A stretch of DNA of 64,000 nt, taken from NCBI GenBank assembly GCA_038503035.1, contig JAVSML010025537.1, positions 66,304 through 130,303 of the forward strand. Direction: 5' to 3'. The stretch comes from Crocodylus rhombifer. Its lineage: Eukaryota > Chordata > Crocodylia > Crocodylidae. Positions 1 to 12,430 of this stretch are shown here, piece after piece. Every line of letters starts with the position of its first letter. Within the stretch, counting starts at the first letter, position 1. The notes beneath the pieces are model-generated. The model ran no database searches. It worked only from the letters and a program-made list of their open reading frames with translations, and had not been told where the DNA came from. The translations under genes were made by a program, and so were the position numbers.

Positions 1-985
1 CTGGGGCACTCCACTTCATCCTTGCTACCAACTGGACATCAAGCCATTGACTACTACCCTCTGAGTTTGATGATCCAGCCAGTTTTCTGTCCACCTTACG
101 ATCCATTCACCTAACCCATACTTCCTTAGCTTGTTTGAGAGAATGTTGTGGAATACCATATCAAAAGCCTTGCTAAAATCAGCTTGGTCAGGTATGACTT
201 GCCCTTGATGAATCCATGCTAGCTGTTCCTACTCACTTTCTTCTCCTGCAAGTGTTACAAATGGATTAGTTGAGGATCTGCTCCATGATTTTTCCAGGAA
301 ATGAAGTGAAGCTAACTGGTCTGTAGCTCCCTGGATCCTCCTTCTTTTCTTTCTTAAAGGTGGGCACTATATTTACCCTTTTCCAATTGCCCAAGACCTC
401 TTCCAATCACCATGAGTTTTCAAACACGATGGGCAGCAGCTCTGCAATCACATCAGCATCCCATGGACTGGTACCCATCCAGCTTTTCTAAATAGTTCCT
501 AACTTCTTCTTTCATAAATGTTGGTGGCTCATCTTCTCCCCAAACTGTGCTGAAAGTTGCAGGAGTCTGGAAGCTGACCTTGCTTCCAGGTCAGCTTCCA
601 GCTGGCCTTGAAGACTAAGATGAAAAAGGCATTACTTCAGTCTTTTCTGCATCCCCTGTAACTCGGTTGCCTCCCCCACTTAGTAAAGGACCCACGCTTT
701 CCCTGATCTTCCTCTTGTTGCTGATGTGCTTGTACAAACCCCTCTTATTACCCTTCACATCCCTTGCTAGCTGCAATTCCATTTGTGCTTTGGCCTCCTG
801 ATTTCATCCCTGGATGCCCAAGAAATACTCTTACACTCCTCCCTAGTTGTTTGTCCAAGTTTCCACTTCTTATAAGCTTCCTTTTTGTTTTTTAGCTTAA
901 TGAAGAGTTTCCTGCTAAGCCAAGCTGGTCATCTGCTATATTTCCTAATCTTTCTGTGCATTGGGATGGTTCAGTTATTTTCCCT
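1..985 (-). mobile_element. CR1 LINE fragment (RT to endonuclease-RT linker)
   Basis: Read on the minus strand this is a CR1-type non-LTR retrotransposon covering the linker after the endonuclease and the first part of the reverse transcriptase. It aligns by eye, block after block, with the minus-strand CR1 at 24.6-28.1 kb and the better one at 39.6-43.2 kb. Shared blocks are those around the RT start (rc of ttcttaaaggtgggcactat near 350-372) and the RT core (rc of ccttgctaaaatcag near 168-182). The frame is broken throughout, so this is a fossil. It continues out of the window to the left. The right edge, where similarity ends, is approximate. Confidence 0.8.
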
Positions 986-3170
986 ATAAAAGACAAAGAA
1001 TCATAGTACATTAGACAAAACTAGAAGATGAATATGGCAACTTAAACAAGGTTAATTAGAGTATGCAACTTAAATTTAGATTAAAAGAAGTACACCAGCC
1101 TTAAAAGCTTTTTCCCAAGGCAGCAGAAAGGCATGCCTGGGTCCAGCATAGTGCTTAGGAACACAAGAAAGAGGGAAATGATCATTTATACACACTCCAC
1201 ATAAGCTAACCTTAAAGAAATGGCATCAAATGAAAACATGTTTGTTCTGCTGCACCCAAAAGCAAGCTCAGTACTTAACTGAGTAAACTGAAAAAAGTCA
1301 CACCCTGCCTAGATTGCTTTCTGTCTCTGCAGACACACCAAGATAAGGAAATGCAAGGACAGGAAGCTGGTGGAGTTAGAAGAATATGATGTACACAACT
1401 TACGCACACAAAAAGGTTCTACCAGTTCCAGAAATTGGCCAAGTCTTTAGAAAGGAGAATTCCACTGGAAAGTGTTGAGTTCCCCAAGTATACCAAGAGT
1501 GTTGTGCATTGAGACACTTGGTAAAATGTTAGGGCTGTACAATTTCAGTCTCTCTAATTATTTACACCCGGAACTAGCCTGCTGCCCCATTACTTGCAGG
1601 AAGTGCAGGACTTGCAGGAGTTTAAACAGCTAGGGCGAGGTGCGTGCTATTTGCGTATGCAGGTAAAATAACCCCTTTTACATGAAATGCCATTGTTATA
1701 TTGACTTGTAGAGATGTTACCAAGCACACATACCATTTACAGAAGCACTAGCCACAAGCTAAGACTGCTAGTTTTACCAACAAACTGCAGGGTGTAGTTT
1801 CAAAGAAGGAAACCTTCTGGCTAAAGGTAATCCCCTGAAAAGGCAGTTATTACATGAAGCAGTGTGTTGTGTATGTGGAGAGAAATACACACATTCTATC
1901 CTGGTGTAAATTGGATTTGCTCCACGCTACAGATAACTTAACACATGGAATGAATACAACGGGATGAAATTGTTTATGCCGTAAAATAACGGACACCCCC
2001 TAATGCTCTCTTTTTTGTTTTCTGCTACAATAAGAGGCCTTGAATGACAAGGGATTTAACATACTTCTATAGTGGAAGGGACTGCTGCAGCAGTTGACTA
2101 GAAATTGTGATTGTCTGAAGCAGCTGTTAACCTTTATGTTGATACAGATTTACTGAACTGCCGGATTTGAGAAGCTTGGTTTATTCTAGTCTGGGTGTGG
2201 TAAGAGCATCTGCAGAAAAGAGCATTTACAGGGCATATGCTTTATTTTCTGGATTATTTTGAATGTTCCAGAGATATAAGAGATCAATTATAGTTAAACT
2301 GAGCTGAGATGAGATGAGAGAGGATTTGATGACATGAGGAGGCTTAAATTAATTCCTCTTAAGGCATATGGGCTATTGTTATTACTTTGACTGCTTGGTC
2401 ATTCCTTTATAGCTATTCCTTTATTTAAAATAGTTCACGATCAATGCAAGGGGACTGTGCTCAGCTGGGAAAGAAGAGTGGCTGTTTATTAACCAGAAAG
2501 AGATCACTCATTTTTTAAAATCAAACCAGCCCCTTGACACTGCAAGCAGTCACTCACATGCATAACTGTATATTGGCCTCAGTGCATCTATTAAAGTGCT
2601 TAAAGTTAAATACATGTAAATGTTGCACGATAGGGACCTGAGAAGTAAAGTGATATTTGCCCAATCTAAGCATTCAAAACTAATGAGTCAGGCTTTAGAA
2701 TGTAATGCAAATCCTTAGGAAACTTGTAACTTTCTGTTTTTTAAGCCACAGGAATTCTTTATTTTCCTTCTTTCCACAAAAAACAACAAAGGCTTCTGGC
2801 CTCATTATTCCCAATCTAGAGTCTGCACAAATTAGACAAAATTATCAATAACATACTGATGATATCTAGGGGTATCCAAAGCTTACTAAAGCCAGTAGGA
2901 AAGCTTCCAATGACCTCAGTAGGGTCAAGAGGCTCCAGTTGTAAAACTGAATAATTTTTAAGGGCATTTTCTGTAGTTTTGCTTCTGCAATTTCTGAACT
3001 AGATATAAAGGTAATTTTGACATACTATGATTTTTTAAAAGATATTTGTCCTATGCATGCCAAAGAAGCCATAGAAATTATCCTCTTTCTCATATAAGCC
3101 CTGAGGAAGTGTAGTTCTTTGCCAGGGGATAACAGATAATTTCTCGTTCTAAAATCATTAGGTTTCTATC
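986..3170. other. unique AT-rich sequence, no feature seen
   Basis: No long open frame, RNA gene or recognisable repeat was seen. The composition is AT-rich and typical of intergenic or intronic vertebrate DNA. Confidence 0.5.
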
Positions 3171-3171
3171 G

Positions 3172-3345
3172 GCATGGCTACGCAAGATGCTAACTGTGCA
3201 GTAGCCTAATAACACTGTGCAGTAGCATGCCAGGCAAAAAAACATGCTAATATGCTACTACGCAGTAATATTAGGTTACTGCACAGTAAGCATCACTAAT
3301 AACCTCTGTGCTGGCACTACTGCACAGTAGTGCAAGTTACTGCAC
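3172..3345. mobile_element. palindromic MITE, probable relative of the 'catctaca' family
   Basis: Two inverted arms (about 3189-3230 and 3244-3291) face each other around a short A-rich spacer. Both carry the motif ACTGTGCAGTA or its complement. The left edge GGCATGGCTACGCAAG resembles the GGCAYRTCTACA ends of other short elements in this window (31.85, 57.0 and 59.1 kb). A further CTGCACAGTAGTGCA palindrome lies at about 3320-3335. No coding capacity. Target duplication not resolved, and the right edge is uncertain. Confidence 0.5.
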
Positions 3346-3549
3346 CTTAATTTAGTACTTGGTTAACCATAACTATGGCGCATTCATGAACATATAGGTT
3401 TGCCCTGTCTTGTGCGGTTGAAAGAGAAACCCCCTGAAGCTGCAGCCAGCCCAGAGGTCAGCAAGACAGGGACTTCAGTTTTGAGCCGGTTCCATTATGA
3501 ATTCTAGCTGCTTTGTCTGGGAGGTACGCAAATCCTGGAAACTGCGCAA

Positions 3550-3769
3550 TGGGGATCCTGGTTTTCTGTGATAAAAAAACAATCCCATAATTTTTTTATT
3601 TAAAAAATAACCCAAAATCCACATTTTTCCATTATTTAAATGAAACACCATTATATATGAGTGGTGTTTCATTTCAATCATGAAAAAATGTGGATTTTGG
3701 GTTATTTTTTAAATCAAAAAATTTGGGATTTTTTATTTTTTTTGGTGAGAGAAAAAACCGGGATCCCTC
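3550..3769. mobile_element. hAT-type palindromic MITE, copy 1 (220 bp)
   Basis: This is a nearly complete inverted repeat: the left half reads into the right half as its reverse complement around an AT-rich centre (atatatga near 3652-3659). Both ends carry GGGATCCYGGTTTTC. The flanks 3542-3549 (ctgcgcaa) and 3770-3777 (ctgagcaa) are an 8-bp direct repeat with one mismatch, as expected for hAT insertion. Other copies lie at 7913, 21291 and 35776. No open frame of its own; it would depend on a hAT transposase supplied in trans. Confidence 0.85.
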
Positions 3770-3777
3770 CTGAGCAA

Positions 3778-5009
3778 TCATTTCTTTAAGAGTTGAAAAA
3801 TATTTTAAAAACTATGAATATTGTGAAATTCCAGATGTGCCTGCAAAATGTATGCATATCTAAAGTATAAACAATTCCTTTTTAAATGGAGGCTTTTAAG
3901 AATCTTAAACTACCCTCAGAAATTTGGTATACTTACTATTCCTGGGGCTGGGGTAGGGTACAGAATCAAAATACATTTCTAATAGCTATCACAGTGTTTT
4001 CATGAAAGAGGCAATAAAGTTTATATGACTGCTTTATATACAAAGACAAGGTAAGAAAAAAGATCTATTTTAGCAATTAGGGGCTGCACTGGATCTATGA
4101 AATATAAAACAAAAGACATTTGTGAAGTCTTTGAAGAAATCTATTAACGCCTTTATACTAGCAAGAAACAGGTCTCTGGGGATAAAAGGTCAGATTGCGA
4201 AGGCTAATATGTCTAGTTATTCAGCAGAACAAAAGGGCAAGTTGGACTGTCCTTTTGAGGTTGAGGAGATTCAAAATGTGATTTAAAAACATGCCAGTAG
4301 GAAAGGCCTGAGGGCCCAACCACTTTTCTTTGTGATTTTTCTTTTTAAGTTTTCCTTGTATCTTCCAAACATATTGGCTAGTTAAGTCCATGCTTTCAAA
4401 AAAGTAAGTATTGCCTTCACCTTTCTGTTGTAAAGAAGGCAAATTTCATTTATTCCTAAACTAACTAAAAACAGCATAGACTGCTCATTATGTCCCACTC
4501 TGCAGTTCTATTTGTCTCGTAAAATATTTTCCAACATTACATCCATTAGAAATGTAATAGAAACTAATGACTACATTCAAATAGACTCTGTAGGTGCCAA
4601 AAATACTTATACAATATATGCGGGAGTCCAAGGGCCTCCAAGGGGCAATTCAGAGCTCCTGGACACTGACAAGGAAGGTGCCTATAGGAAGACAATAGGA
4701 GATACAAAGCACAGAGATGCACCTCAACTCACAGTTCTTCCCTAGATGTAGGATGCCTGACTTAGGGTTGCACATTAGGTGCCTCAATCACCTAGAGATC
4801 CAGGGACGATATATGAAAATACCAAGCTAAACCAGGATTCCCACCTGACAGAAGGATTGAGTTCATTGTATCATGCAGTACAAGCTTAGAGCCTGTGGTT
4901 GTAATGTACAACTTTTTCCCAATAACCTAGTGGTTGGACTACCCGGGACATAAGACTACAGAGTTGTAAGTCTTTCTTACCCTAAGGGGACTCATCCCAC
5001 TTCCTAGAA
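3778..5009. other. unique sequence, no feature seen
   Basis: Short chance open frames only (for example 4221-4442 minus and 4512-4745 plus), with no recognisable domain, no repeat match elsewhere in the window and no RNA gene. Confidence 0.4.
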
Positions 5010-5015
5010 GGGGTC

Positions 5016-5968
5016 TGTCACAGGCCAGCTGGGCACTGTGAGTATATCAATTTAGCCACTCAGCTGTTTGGTTCGGGTTCGAGGAGGCAGAGTTGGGAGT
5101 AAAACAATGGCAAATTTATTATAGCTTACACACACACAACAGTTAACAGAATGCAATAAGCAGATAATGCAATATTAAAGAGCTAATAGTAAATAATAAC
5201 ATATAATAACAAGAGATAAATAGATCAATCTGTCACAGGTCAGCTAGGCACTGCAAGAATATCAGCCCCTGGGCTGTTTAAAACAACAAATAGACACACA
5301 TGGGTTGGCAACTTACCAGCAGTCCCTCAGTGCCAGGTGCACACCAGGTGATTCCAGCGAAGTCAGGTGTCCCCGATCAACGCTGTCGGAGGGATTACCG
5401 GGGAATGTCCCTTTGTCAGGATCTGATCCTCACTCACACCGGGAGTCCAGAATCCAGGCTTGGAACAGCAATTTTCATCTTGTTCCCTCCTTTCTTACCT
5501 GTTGGTCACCTGACGCACGCACTTTTTATACCTAGTCTTATACTAATCTGCTGGCTTTAGGGCCATTCATAATCTTGTTTTATAGCTATTACCCTATGGG
5601 ATTAAAAGGCGTTAAAAGTATTATAAAAAGTTACTACCCAGACTTGGGTTTATCCAATAAGCAAATTGCAACACAGCATCTTCAGGTTTGAAATTAACAT
5701 TACCCTACGTAAATCCAGCCCCTTTAGAACTCTCTGACTATGCTTTTTTGAGATGTCCTTTCTTGAAATGTGCTGGATAAGCTAGGCAATTGGGTCAGCT
5801 AATTTCACAACTATAGCTTTGTCTTTCAGGCCTAGTTAGTTTCACAAGCAGTTACAAATTACATTTTCGGGTTACAAAAATGCAAGCTTTATATTAGACA
5901 AAAGTTCCAAATGCTTCTAAGAAGCACATATTTATTACTTATTAATTTTTTTGGTTTTGGCCATCACA
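5016..5968 (-). mobile_element. solo LTR, endogenous-retrovirus or LTR-retrotransposon type
   Basis: On the minus strand the block begins TGTGATGG and ends CCTGTGACA, consistent with TG...CA LTR ends. The flanks ggggtc (5010-5015) and gaggtc (5969-5974) are a 6-bp direct repeat with one mismatch. In order on the minus strand are a TATA-like TATAAAAAGTGCG (near 5520-5533), a long central part, and a polyadenylation signal AATAAA (near 5113-5118), which is the U3-R-U5 order expected of an LTR. No internal gag, pol or env is attached, so it is a solo LTR or a deleted remnant. The terminal segment is present twice (5016-5070 and 5232-5280), an internal duplication. The exact family is not identified. 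Confidence 0.65.
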
Positions 5969-6004
5969 GAGGTCTCAGCCACCAGACTTTGAGATTGTCT
6001 GGAT

Positions 6005-7010
6005 AAGATCATAGGGCTAGAAGAGATTTCCTGAGGCCATCTAATCCAGCCCCCTGCTCAAGGAATGATCATCCCTGAGTAAAACATCCCATAAAACATA
6101 AAAAAGTATGTTAGACCAGTCTGTCTAACCTATTCTTGAAAATTTCTGGGACTGGAGAGTCCACAACTTTCTTAGATAACCTATTCCAGTGCTTGACCAC
6201 TCTTATAGTCAGAAAGTTCCTCTTAACCTCCAACCTAAATTATCTCTTTTACAGCTTGAGTATCTTGTTCCTTGCCCTGTCACCTACAGTCACAGATAAA
6301 AGCCCATCTCCATCCTCTCTATAATTGTAGGTATTTGAAGACTGTTATCAAATTCTCCCTCAATCTTCTCTTCTTCAAACTAAATTCTTAGCTCCCAGGC
6401 CTCTAATCATTTTGTTCCTCTCTACTGGAGTCTTTCCAATCTGTTGACCCCCTTCTTGAAGTGCAGGGCCCAAAACTGGACACTGTACTCCAAATGAAGG
6501 CTCACCAGCGCTGAATAGCTGGTGAGACCAGCAGAATCACTTCCCTTGATTTTGAAGAGACACCCTTGTTAATACAATCCAGGATGCTGTTGGCTTTTTT
6601 TGCAACAAGAGCACAGTGTTGGCTCATATTCATCTTACAGTCTACTGTAACGCCCAGCTTCTTCTCTGTAGTACTAGCCAGTTATTCCCCAGCCCATAGT
6701 AGTGCATGTAATACTTCTGTCCCAAGTCCTTGTTGAATTTCATCCAACTGACTTCAGATTATGTCGACAGGCTATCCAAGTCATTCTGGATCCAAGCCCT
6801 CCCTTCCAGAGTATCTGCAGCTTCAGTGGCCTTGGTGTCATCTGCAAATTTGCTAAGTGTGTACTTAATCCCATCATCCAGATTATTAATGAAGGTATTA
6901 AGGTACCAAACCCAGAGCAGACCTCTAGACAAGCCCACTTGATACCTCTGAACTAGATACTGAGCCATTGATAACTACTCACTGGGCACAATGATCCAAG
7001 CAATTATCAT
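6005..7010 (-). mobile_element. CR1 LINE 3' half (RT fragment and 3' end)
   Basis: The minus strand carries the CR1 3' terminus at about 6005-6040 (rc of ccatctaatccagccccctg). It then runs back into the RT. The open stretch 6968-6759 contains an RT motif C variant, KFADDTK, followed by the usual LEGRAWIQNDLDSL region. Stops and shifts elsewhere show it is inactive. It starts close to the solo LTR at 5968. The upstream limit near 7010 is where CR1 similarity fades. Confidence 0.85.
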
Positions 7011-7912
7011 ATTTTCTCAAATATAAGACAAGGTTTTCTCCCCCCATCAATACGGGGAAAAGAGCCCCACAGCTTACATTTGCATACTAGGAAACCTCAT
7101 TAAATATATGGTCGATCATGAAATGCCAAAAGCAGCATGTGCTCAGTAATGGAAATCAACTACAAAGCTGATTAAAAGCAGCCAATGCTAACTATAAAAC
7201 ACATAATCCATACTGGGCAAACATGCTGATGGGAACCTTCAGTTCAAAACAACTGAAAGTAACTACATTAAGATAAAACTTGACAACTCCTCTACAATAA
7301 TACCTTATTCTTCTTACAACCCTTTTCACTATTAACACATTAACCTCTCACGGACCACCCCCAACCCAGAAGGAAACAAGAATTTTCACTCTGTCTCTTT
7401 GTCCTTTTGAAATAAACACCACCATTCTTCTTTCCTCCATATCTTCTCTGCCTTCTCCTTTCCCATCTCATCTGCATTTTTATCTACATAGTATTTCATT
7501 TCATAAATTGCCAACTCCAAACCTTCTTTTCTACTGAAAGCCAGTCTCACTTTCCATATTGCTACTGTTGCACAAAGTAGTATGGTTATCTCCAGTCCTT
7601 TGGGCATTAACCCATACAACACCATTTCATATGTTGTCACAGTTCATACTGATTGCCCTCAGAAATCACACACTCTCATACCTCTTGCATAAAATGGCAT
7701 ACAGTACAGTTTCTTCAGCCCCACATCCCTCTCTCCAGCATGCTGCCAATCTTACCAAGCCCCATTTATGCTGAATGACCTTCCCAGGAAAAATATTTCA
7801 TATCATCATCCATCTGATATCTATATGTTCTCCTCCTTCTTTCACATGTTTGACATCTTTCTATCAGATCCCCAACTATTATTTCATCTTTCATTCTTAT
7901 CATATTAATCAC
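7011..7912. other. gene-free stretch with an unidentified minus open frame
   Basis: The first 80 bases (tttctcaaatataagac...) look like the edge of an old repeat that I cannot name. An 84-codon minus frame at 7640-7386 is rich in charged residues and has one hydrophobic segment near residues 16-28. I recognise no family and see no promoter or matching copy. It may be chance. Confidence 0.3.
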
Positions 7913-8090
7913 CAGGTATCCTGTTTTTTTCCGATTAAAAAAAAATCCCCAATTTTTGGTTTAAAAAAAGTAACCCAAAATCCACATTTTTCCTTGATTA
8001 AAATGAAACACCACTAATATATAGATATATAGTAGCACTTCATTTTAATCATGAGAAAAATGTGGATTTTGGGTTACTTTTTTAAATCCA
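7913..8090. mobile_element. hAT-type palindromic MITE, copy 2 (right end truncated)
   Basis: Starts CAGGTATCCTG and contains the same inverted arms as the copies at 3550, 21291 and 35776: the acccaaaatccacatttttc block near 7973-7992 and its complement near 8054-8078. The right terminal 30-40 bases are missing, so no target duplication can be read. CR1 sequence begins immediately after the break. Confidence 0.75.
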
Positions 8091-8094
8091 TAAA

Positions 8095-8400
8095 GGACAT
8101 ATGGTTTATTTGGTATTCTTATTCTTGACATACTTGTAAAATCCTTGTTTATTTGCCTTTTATGTCCCTTGCCAGCTCTACCTGAAATTGTACCTTAGCC
8201 TTACTAATTGTTTTTCTCCCTGAAACATTCTAATTCTCTTCCCTACTAATATGACCAAATTTCCACTTTTTATAGGATTCTTCTTTTGAGTTCCAACTCC
8301 TTGAAGAGATTGCTATCTAATCAGACGGGTCTTCTACTGCACTTCCCATTCTTCTCCCTCATCAGGATAGCTTGATCCTGTGCCCTTAAGAGGGACTTCT
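8095..8400 (-). mobile_element. CR1 LINE fragment (endonuclease-RT linker region)
   Basis: The minus strand matches, by eye, the same CR1 segment as 715-985 (blocks ending in cccttgccagct and the caaatttccactttttat stretch). Heavily diverged and not coding. Confidence 0.6.
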
Positions 8401-8405
8401 TAAAC

Positions 8406-9124
8406 CAGTGGTCACCAACCAGGCAATCGCAATTAACTGGTCAATCCCAGAGAGTCAATCTGAGGCTGGGGTGGGGGCTGAATGCCCCCCAACCCGGCAG
8501 GTGCAGAAGGAGCAGGGCAGAGGCAGGAACAAGGGGTCAGGTAAGTGGGGTCCTGCGAGGAGGGGAGAACCAAGCCTGGGGAGGGTGTAGGGGGGCACAC
8601 CCTGGGAGGCCACAGAGGGCGTGCTCCCCCAGATCTGTGCGCAGGGCAGGGCGGGCTGCTGCTGCAGGCTGGGCAGGGGCCATGTCAGGCTCTTCCCGGT
8701 AAGGACTGGACCACACTGTGCTTAGGATGGGCAGCAGTGCTGGGAGCAAGGGTTGGGCCAGCCTCTCCCAGCACTGCCACCCACCCTGAGCATAGCTGGG
8801 CCCAACCCCCCACCCCTGTAGGAAAGAGCCCAGCATGGCCCCAGCCCATGGCATCAGCCTGTGCCCCAAACTGTATGCAGAGCAGGGGGACTGGGGCATT
8901 TGGCTAGTCTGGGGCTGCAGGGGGGACTCCAACTTCTGGGGGTGCCTCACATGGCCCTGGACAGGCCAGTTGTCCCAGCCCTGGGCCCAGCCTGGGCCTG
9001 GCACTGCGGGTGCCCCACCGCCGGACAATGCCAGTGCCTCTCACTCTGGACCTGCAGACCCTGCCCCCCTAACCCTTCCGGTGCCTGCCCTGCACTCCAG
9101 ACCCACAGCCCCCTTCTGTCCCAG
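8406..9124. mobile_element. GC-rich repeat starting with a hAT-like terminus
   Basis: CAGTGGTCACCAACCAGG at 8406 matches the common terminal consensus of hAT transposons (CAGTGGTYCCCAACC). The following 700 bases are unusually GC-rich and give long but meaningless open frames on both strands. No matching right terminus or 8-bp duplication was found, so the element is truncated or composite. Confidence 0.4.
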
Positions 9125-9960
9125 CCCTGCTGTTGATTTTTCCATCTCCCACCTGTTCTCCAGCTGGACAGCTGCAGTTTCAGAAGAGGTGCTCTACCTG
9201 CTGCCAGAGGTGAGAAGCTGCCAACTTCCACCTTCCTTAGTATCTGTGTCTTCTGTTTTCCAATGCCTTCTCTGGGTGTCCCTCTTCCATGATGCAGTAG
9301 GTTTGTTTCTGAACTTAGCTGATGAAGGCCAAATGCTCCCTGATCCTTCTGAACCATTTCACCTTGTCCCGCAGGTCCCGTATGTGATTCCTGAGAAAAT
9401 CCACCAGGAGGCACCTCTCACCCTGCAAGCACTGTCCCACGGGGGTTGTCCATGGCAAGAACATGAAGGTTGCAGTCCCTGAAAGGCCTGACCAGAACCT
9501 GAGTAGAAGCCCCACTGGTCAGTTAATCATGCCTGGACAAAGCTCAGACAGGTTTAAGCAGAGGAAAAGCTTACAGTGGCAGGTGTTTTGGCACTGTGAT
9601 TTTTTCAGCTATCCTTCTGATACTGCTCCTGATTCCTTGTTCCTCTTCCACTGCTACTTCTTGGAAAAATTCCCTCCTCCTACTTTGTCTGCTTCAACAA
9701 GGAAGCAGTCAGTGAATGAAGGGTCTAGCCCACCTCCTTGTTCACCTTGTTATCAGTTTCCAGGCTCAGCAGCTCAAGCAGCCCTGCCAGGTGTCTTCCA
9801 ACATGATGTTACACACCCAGCCAAAACTAGGCAAGCCCCTCCACTGGCTAACACTCACAAACCCACTCCCCAGGCAACCCTGGCTTCCTGTTCTCCTCCC
9901 AGGCAGGAGTACCACTCAAACTACCCTGTTTGCTGGTCCTATTGTATAGTTGTGAAATAC
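9125..9960 (-). mobile_element. CR1 LINE fragment (ORF1 N-terminal / 5' region)
   Basis: The sequence parallels 27470-27950, the 5' part of the long minus-strand CR1. Both have the block around ctccagctggacagctgcag / ctccaggcaaactgctgcag, then tgccagaggt, then a ccaccaggagg block. In the other copy this region encodes a Cys-rich ORF1 N-terminal segment. Here the frame is broken. Confidence 0.55.
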
Positions 9961-9969
9961 AACCCTTAA

Positions 9970-10959
9970 ATGACATGAGCCATATGTCACAATTTTTCTT
10001 TTCTAAGTGGCAGAAACCTAGTGCTTATTAAAGAGCTATACATGCCGAATCTTGACAACATTGCTCAGAAATACATAGCTGATCTAATATGACTGGAAAT
10101 TACATATGCACAGCTTGTGATTGCTTCATTCAAAGAAAAAAATACACTGATTTTTTAAAACCACAGGAACAGAAGCCTAAAAGAAAATATACTTAAATTT
10201 CACAGACTTCCCTAATACAATTTGAAAGGCGCTGAAACAATTCATTGGAATGTCACTAATATAATGAGGCTATCATGTACTAACAAGCATTAGTTTTGCT
10301 AATGAGCTGCAAAAGGCTTGTATTTGCAGCTATCAAGCTGAGGGTGGGGTTTCACTCCTAAAACCTTGAACCTCTCCATGTATCTTATTAAAAACTGTCA
10401 TAACTTGTTAGCAAATGTAATTTGCACCTGAGCAGTAGAACCAGCGCTATGTTAATGGCAGGTTTATTAATAAACTCTATGAAGAATCATAATATCACCA
10501 CAATTGCTGTACTGATTTCTTTTGCTATACAATCCATATTCATGTGGCTTTAATTCTGGTCTTCCTTATCTGAGGAAGAGAACATCTTTTTTTCATTGGT
10601 CATTGTAATTGCCTGTACAGGTGGTAGTAGCTGTTGCTTCATAAAGAACCAAGCTTATAAATAGATTTTTTTCCAGCTACAGCATTCTTTTTACTTTTGC
10701 AATGCACTTCTAATGAGAGCCTCAGTGTTAAATAATGCATTCTAAATAGGTAGAGACTATAAACTCTAATAGCAGGATTCTTGGTCTCTGCCTTATTAAG
10801 ACAAATATAGTTCACTTCTGTCCATGTGTAGTACCTAAAGCTAACAGTGGTGTGATACGCCATGCTGGATACTCAAAGAAAAACATGTAGCATGGTCATC
10901 TGTCATATTTAGGTTTAAAATTCTGAATGAATAGGGATCTTAAAAAGGCTGAAGCACTT
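9970..10959. other. unique AT-rich sequence, no feature seen
   Basis: No support for any gene, RNA or repeat. The only open frame over 70 codons (10863-10639 minus) has no recognisable content. Confidence 0.4.
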
Positions 10960-11925
10960 ATAATTTGTCTTCACTGCCACCCCTTCAAAAATACCTGGGA
11001 CCAGTTTTATTCCTTGTCTCTGTTAATTATTTGGATGATGGGACTGAGTGCATGCTTAGCAAATTCGTGGGTGACAGCAAGTTGGGTGAATTTCCAGGTA
11101 CTCTGAAGGGTACAAATAGGATCCAGAATGACCTGGATAGTCTGGAAAAATAGTCCTCACTCAGATAAGATTCAACAAGGACAAGTACCAAGTCCTGCAC
11201 TCGGGACAGAGTAACTACATATATAAATACATAGTGGAGAATGACTGGCTATAAGCTGTAATACTGTGGAGTGTTTACAATAGATCATAAGCTGAATATA
11301 AGCCAACAGTGTGTTCTTGAATCAAAAAAAGCCAAGAGCATCCTGGGTTATATTAACAGGAGAATCCCTTGCAAGTCAAGGGACGTGATTCTGACACTCT
11401 ATTCAGCATTGCTGAGACCTGAAATACAATGTCTAGGAAGCCATACACTTCAAGAATGATGTGGACAGTTTTGAAAAAGTCCAGCACAGAGCAACAAAAA
11501 TGATTAGAGGCCTGGGAGGCAAGATTCATGAAGAGTGCTGAAAAGCTAGGGCTACTTAGTTCAAATAAGGGAAGACTGAACGGGAATTGGATAACAGTCT
11601 TCAAATCCCTGAAGGGCAATTACAGAGTTGATTGAGATGGGCTTTTCTCTGTGCTACAGGGGACAGAACTAGAAGTAATGGTCTCAAGCTGCAGCAGGGG
11701 AAATTTCGGCTGGAGATTAGGAGGAGCTTTCTGACTATGAGGGAAGCATTGGAACAGGCCACCAAGAGAAGATATGAAATCTCCATCCTTAGAAACCTTC
11801 AAGAACTGATTGGACAGACAGTTGTCTGCAATTATTTAGTCAGAGATGATCCTGCCTTCAGCAGGAGGCTGGACTAGATGACCTTGTGAGGTCCCTTCCA
11901 GCCCTACTTTCCAATGATCAGCTGC
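10960..11925 (+). mobile_element. CR1 LINE 3' half (RT fragment and 3' end)
   Basis: Plus-strand CR1. The open stretch 10965-11153 reads NYLDDGTECMLSKFVGDSK, matching CR1 RT around motif C, where the FADD core has decayed to FVGD. It continues through the connection region (KKAKSILGYINRRIPCKSRD near 11318-11377) to the 3' terminus, gaggctggactagatgacct, near 11866-11885. It carries several stops and is inactive. Confidence 0.85.
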
Positions 11926-12430
11926 AATATGTCACAAAACCTTTTGCTCTATTTTTGGGGAATAGTCTAGTGGGACATTGCTGTGCTAGAAATGCATTAA
12001 TGTGCTGATTCTTGACAGACTGACAAATGCCACTGGTTGGCACACACACTCGTAACTGTGGCAGACAAACCAAACATTTTCCAAATAGACCCAAGGAAGC
12101 TTTGCAAAAAGGGGCATGAGTGTTTTGCTTTTACAGCTGGGTTCCAAAGCATTTTAAATAAAGAGTCTCAGAAAAGTTTATTTTTGCCATTTTTAAATTC
12201 CCTTAGGGTGCTGACATGAGGTACTCTTCTGGAAAATGTAGGAATCTGTGGCAAGTTAGCTTTAATTCAAATGTGGCACCATGCCAATGTTCAATTAGGG
12301 TAGGTTCTAATCTAGTGACCCACCACCCTCATTTTCAAAGTAAACTATACTTCAGTTAGGTAGCTTGTTAAATCAGCATTCAACATTTGCATGGGAGGAG
12401 CTTTCCAGTTATATTTTCTTAAGTGGAGTC
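11926..12430. other. gene-free stretch, nothing seen
   Basis: Unique-looking sequence with one 60-codon chance frame. No feature supported. Confidence 0.4.

Noticed and set aside
7014..7110. Sequence with 'aaatataagacaagg' resembling the edge of some ancient repeats
   Set aside because: Too short and too diverged to assign. No second end found.
8537..9028. Long overlapping open frames on both strands in a GC-rich block
   Set aside because: Proline/glycine/tryptophan-rich translations on both strands at once are a composition effect. No domain, and the block sits between repeat pieces.
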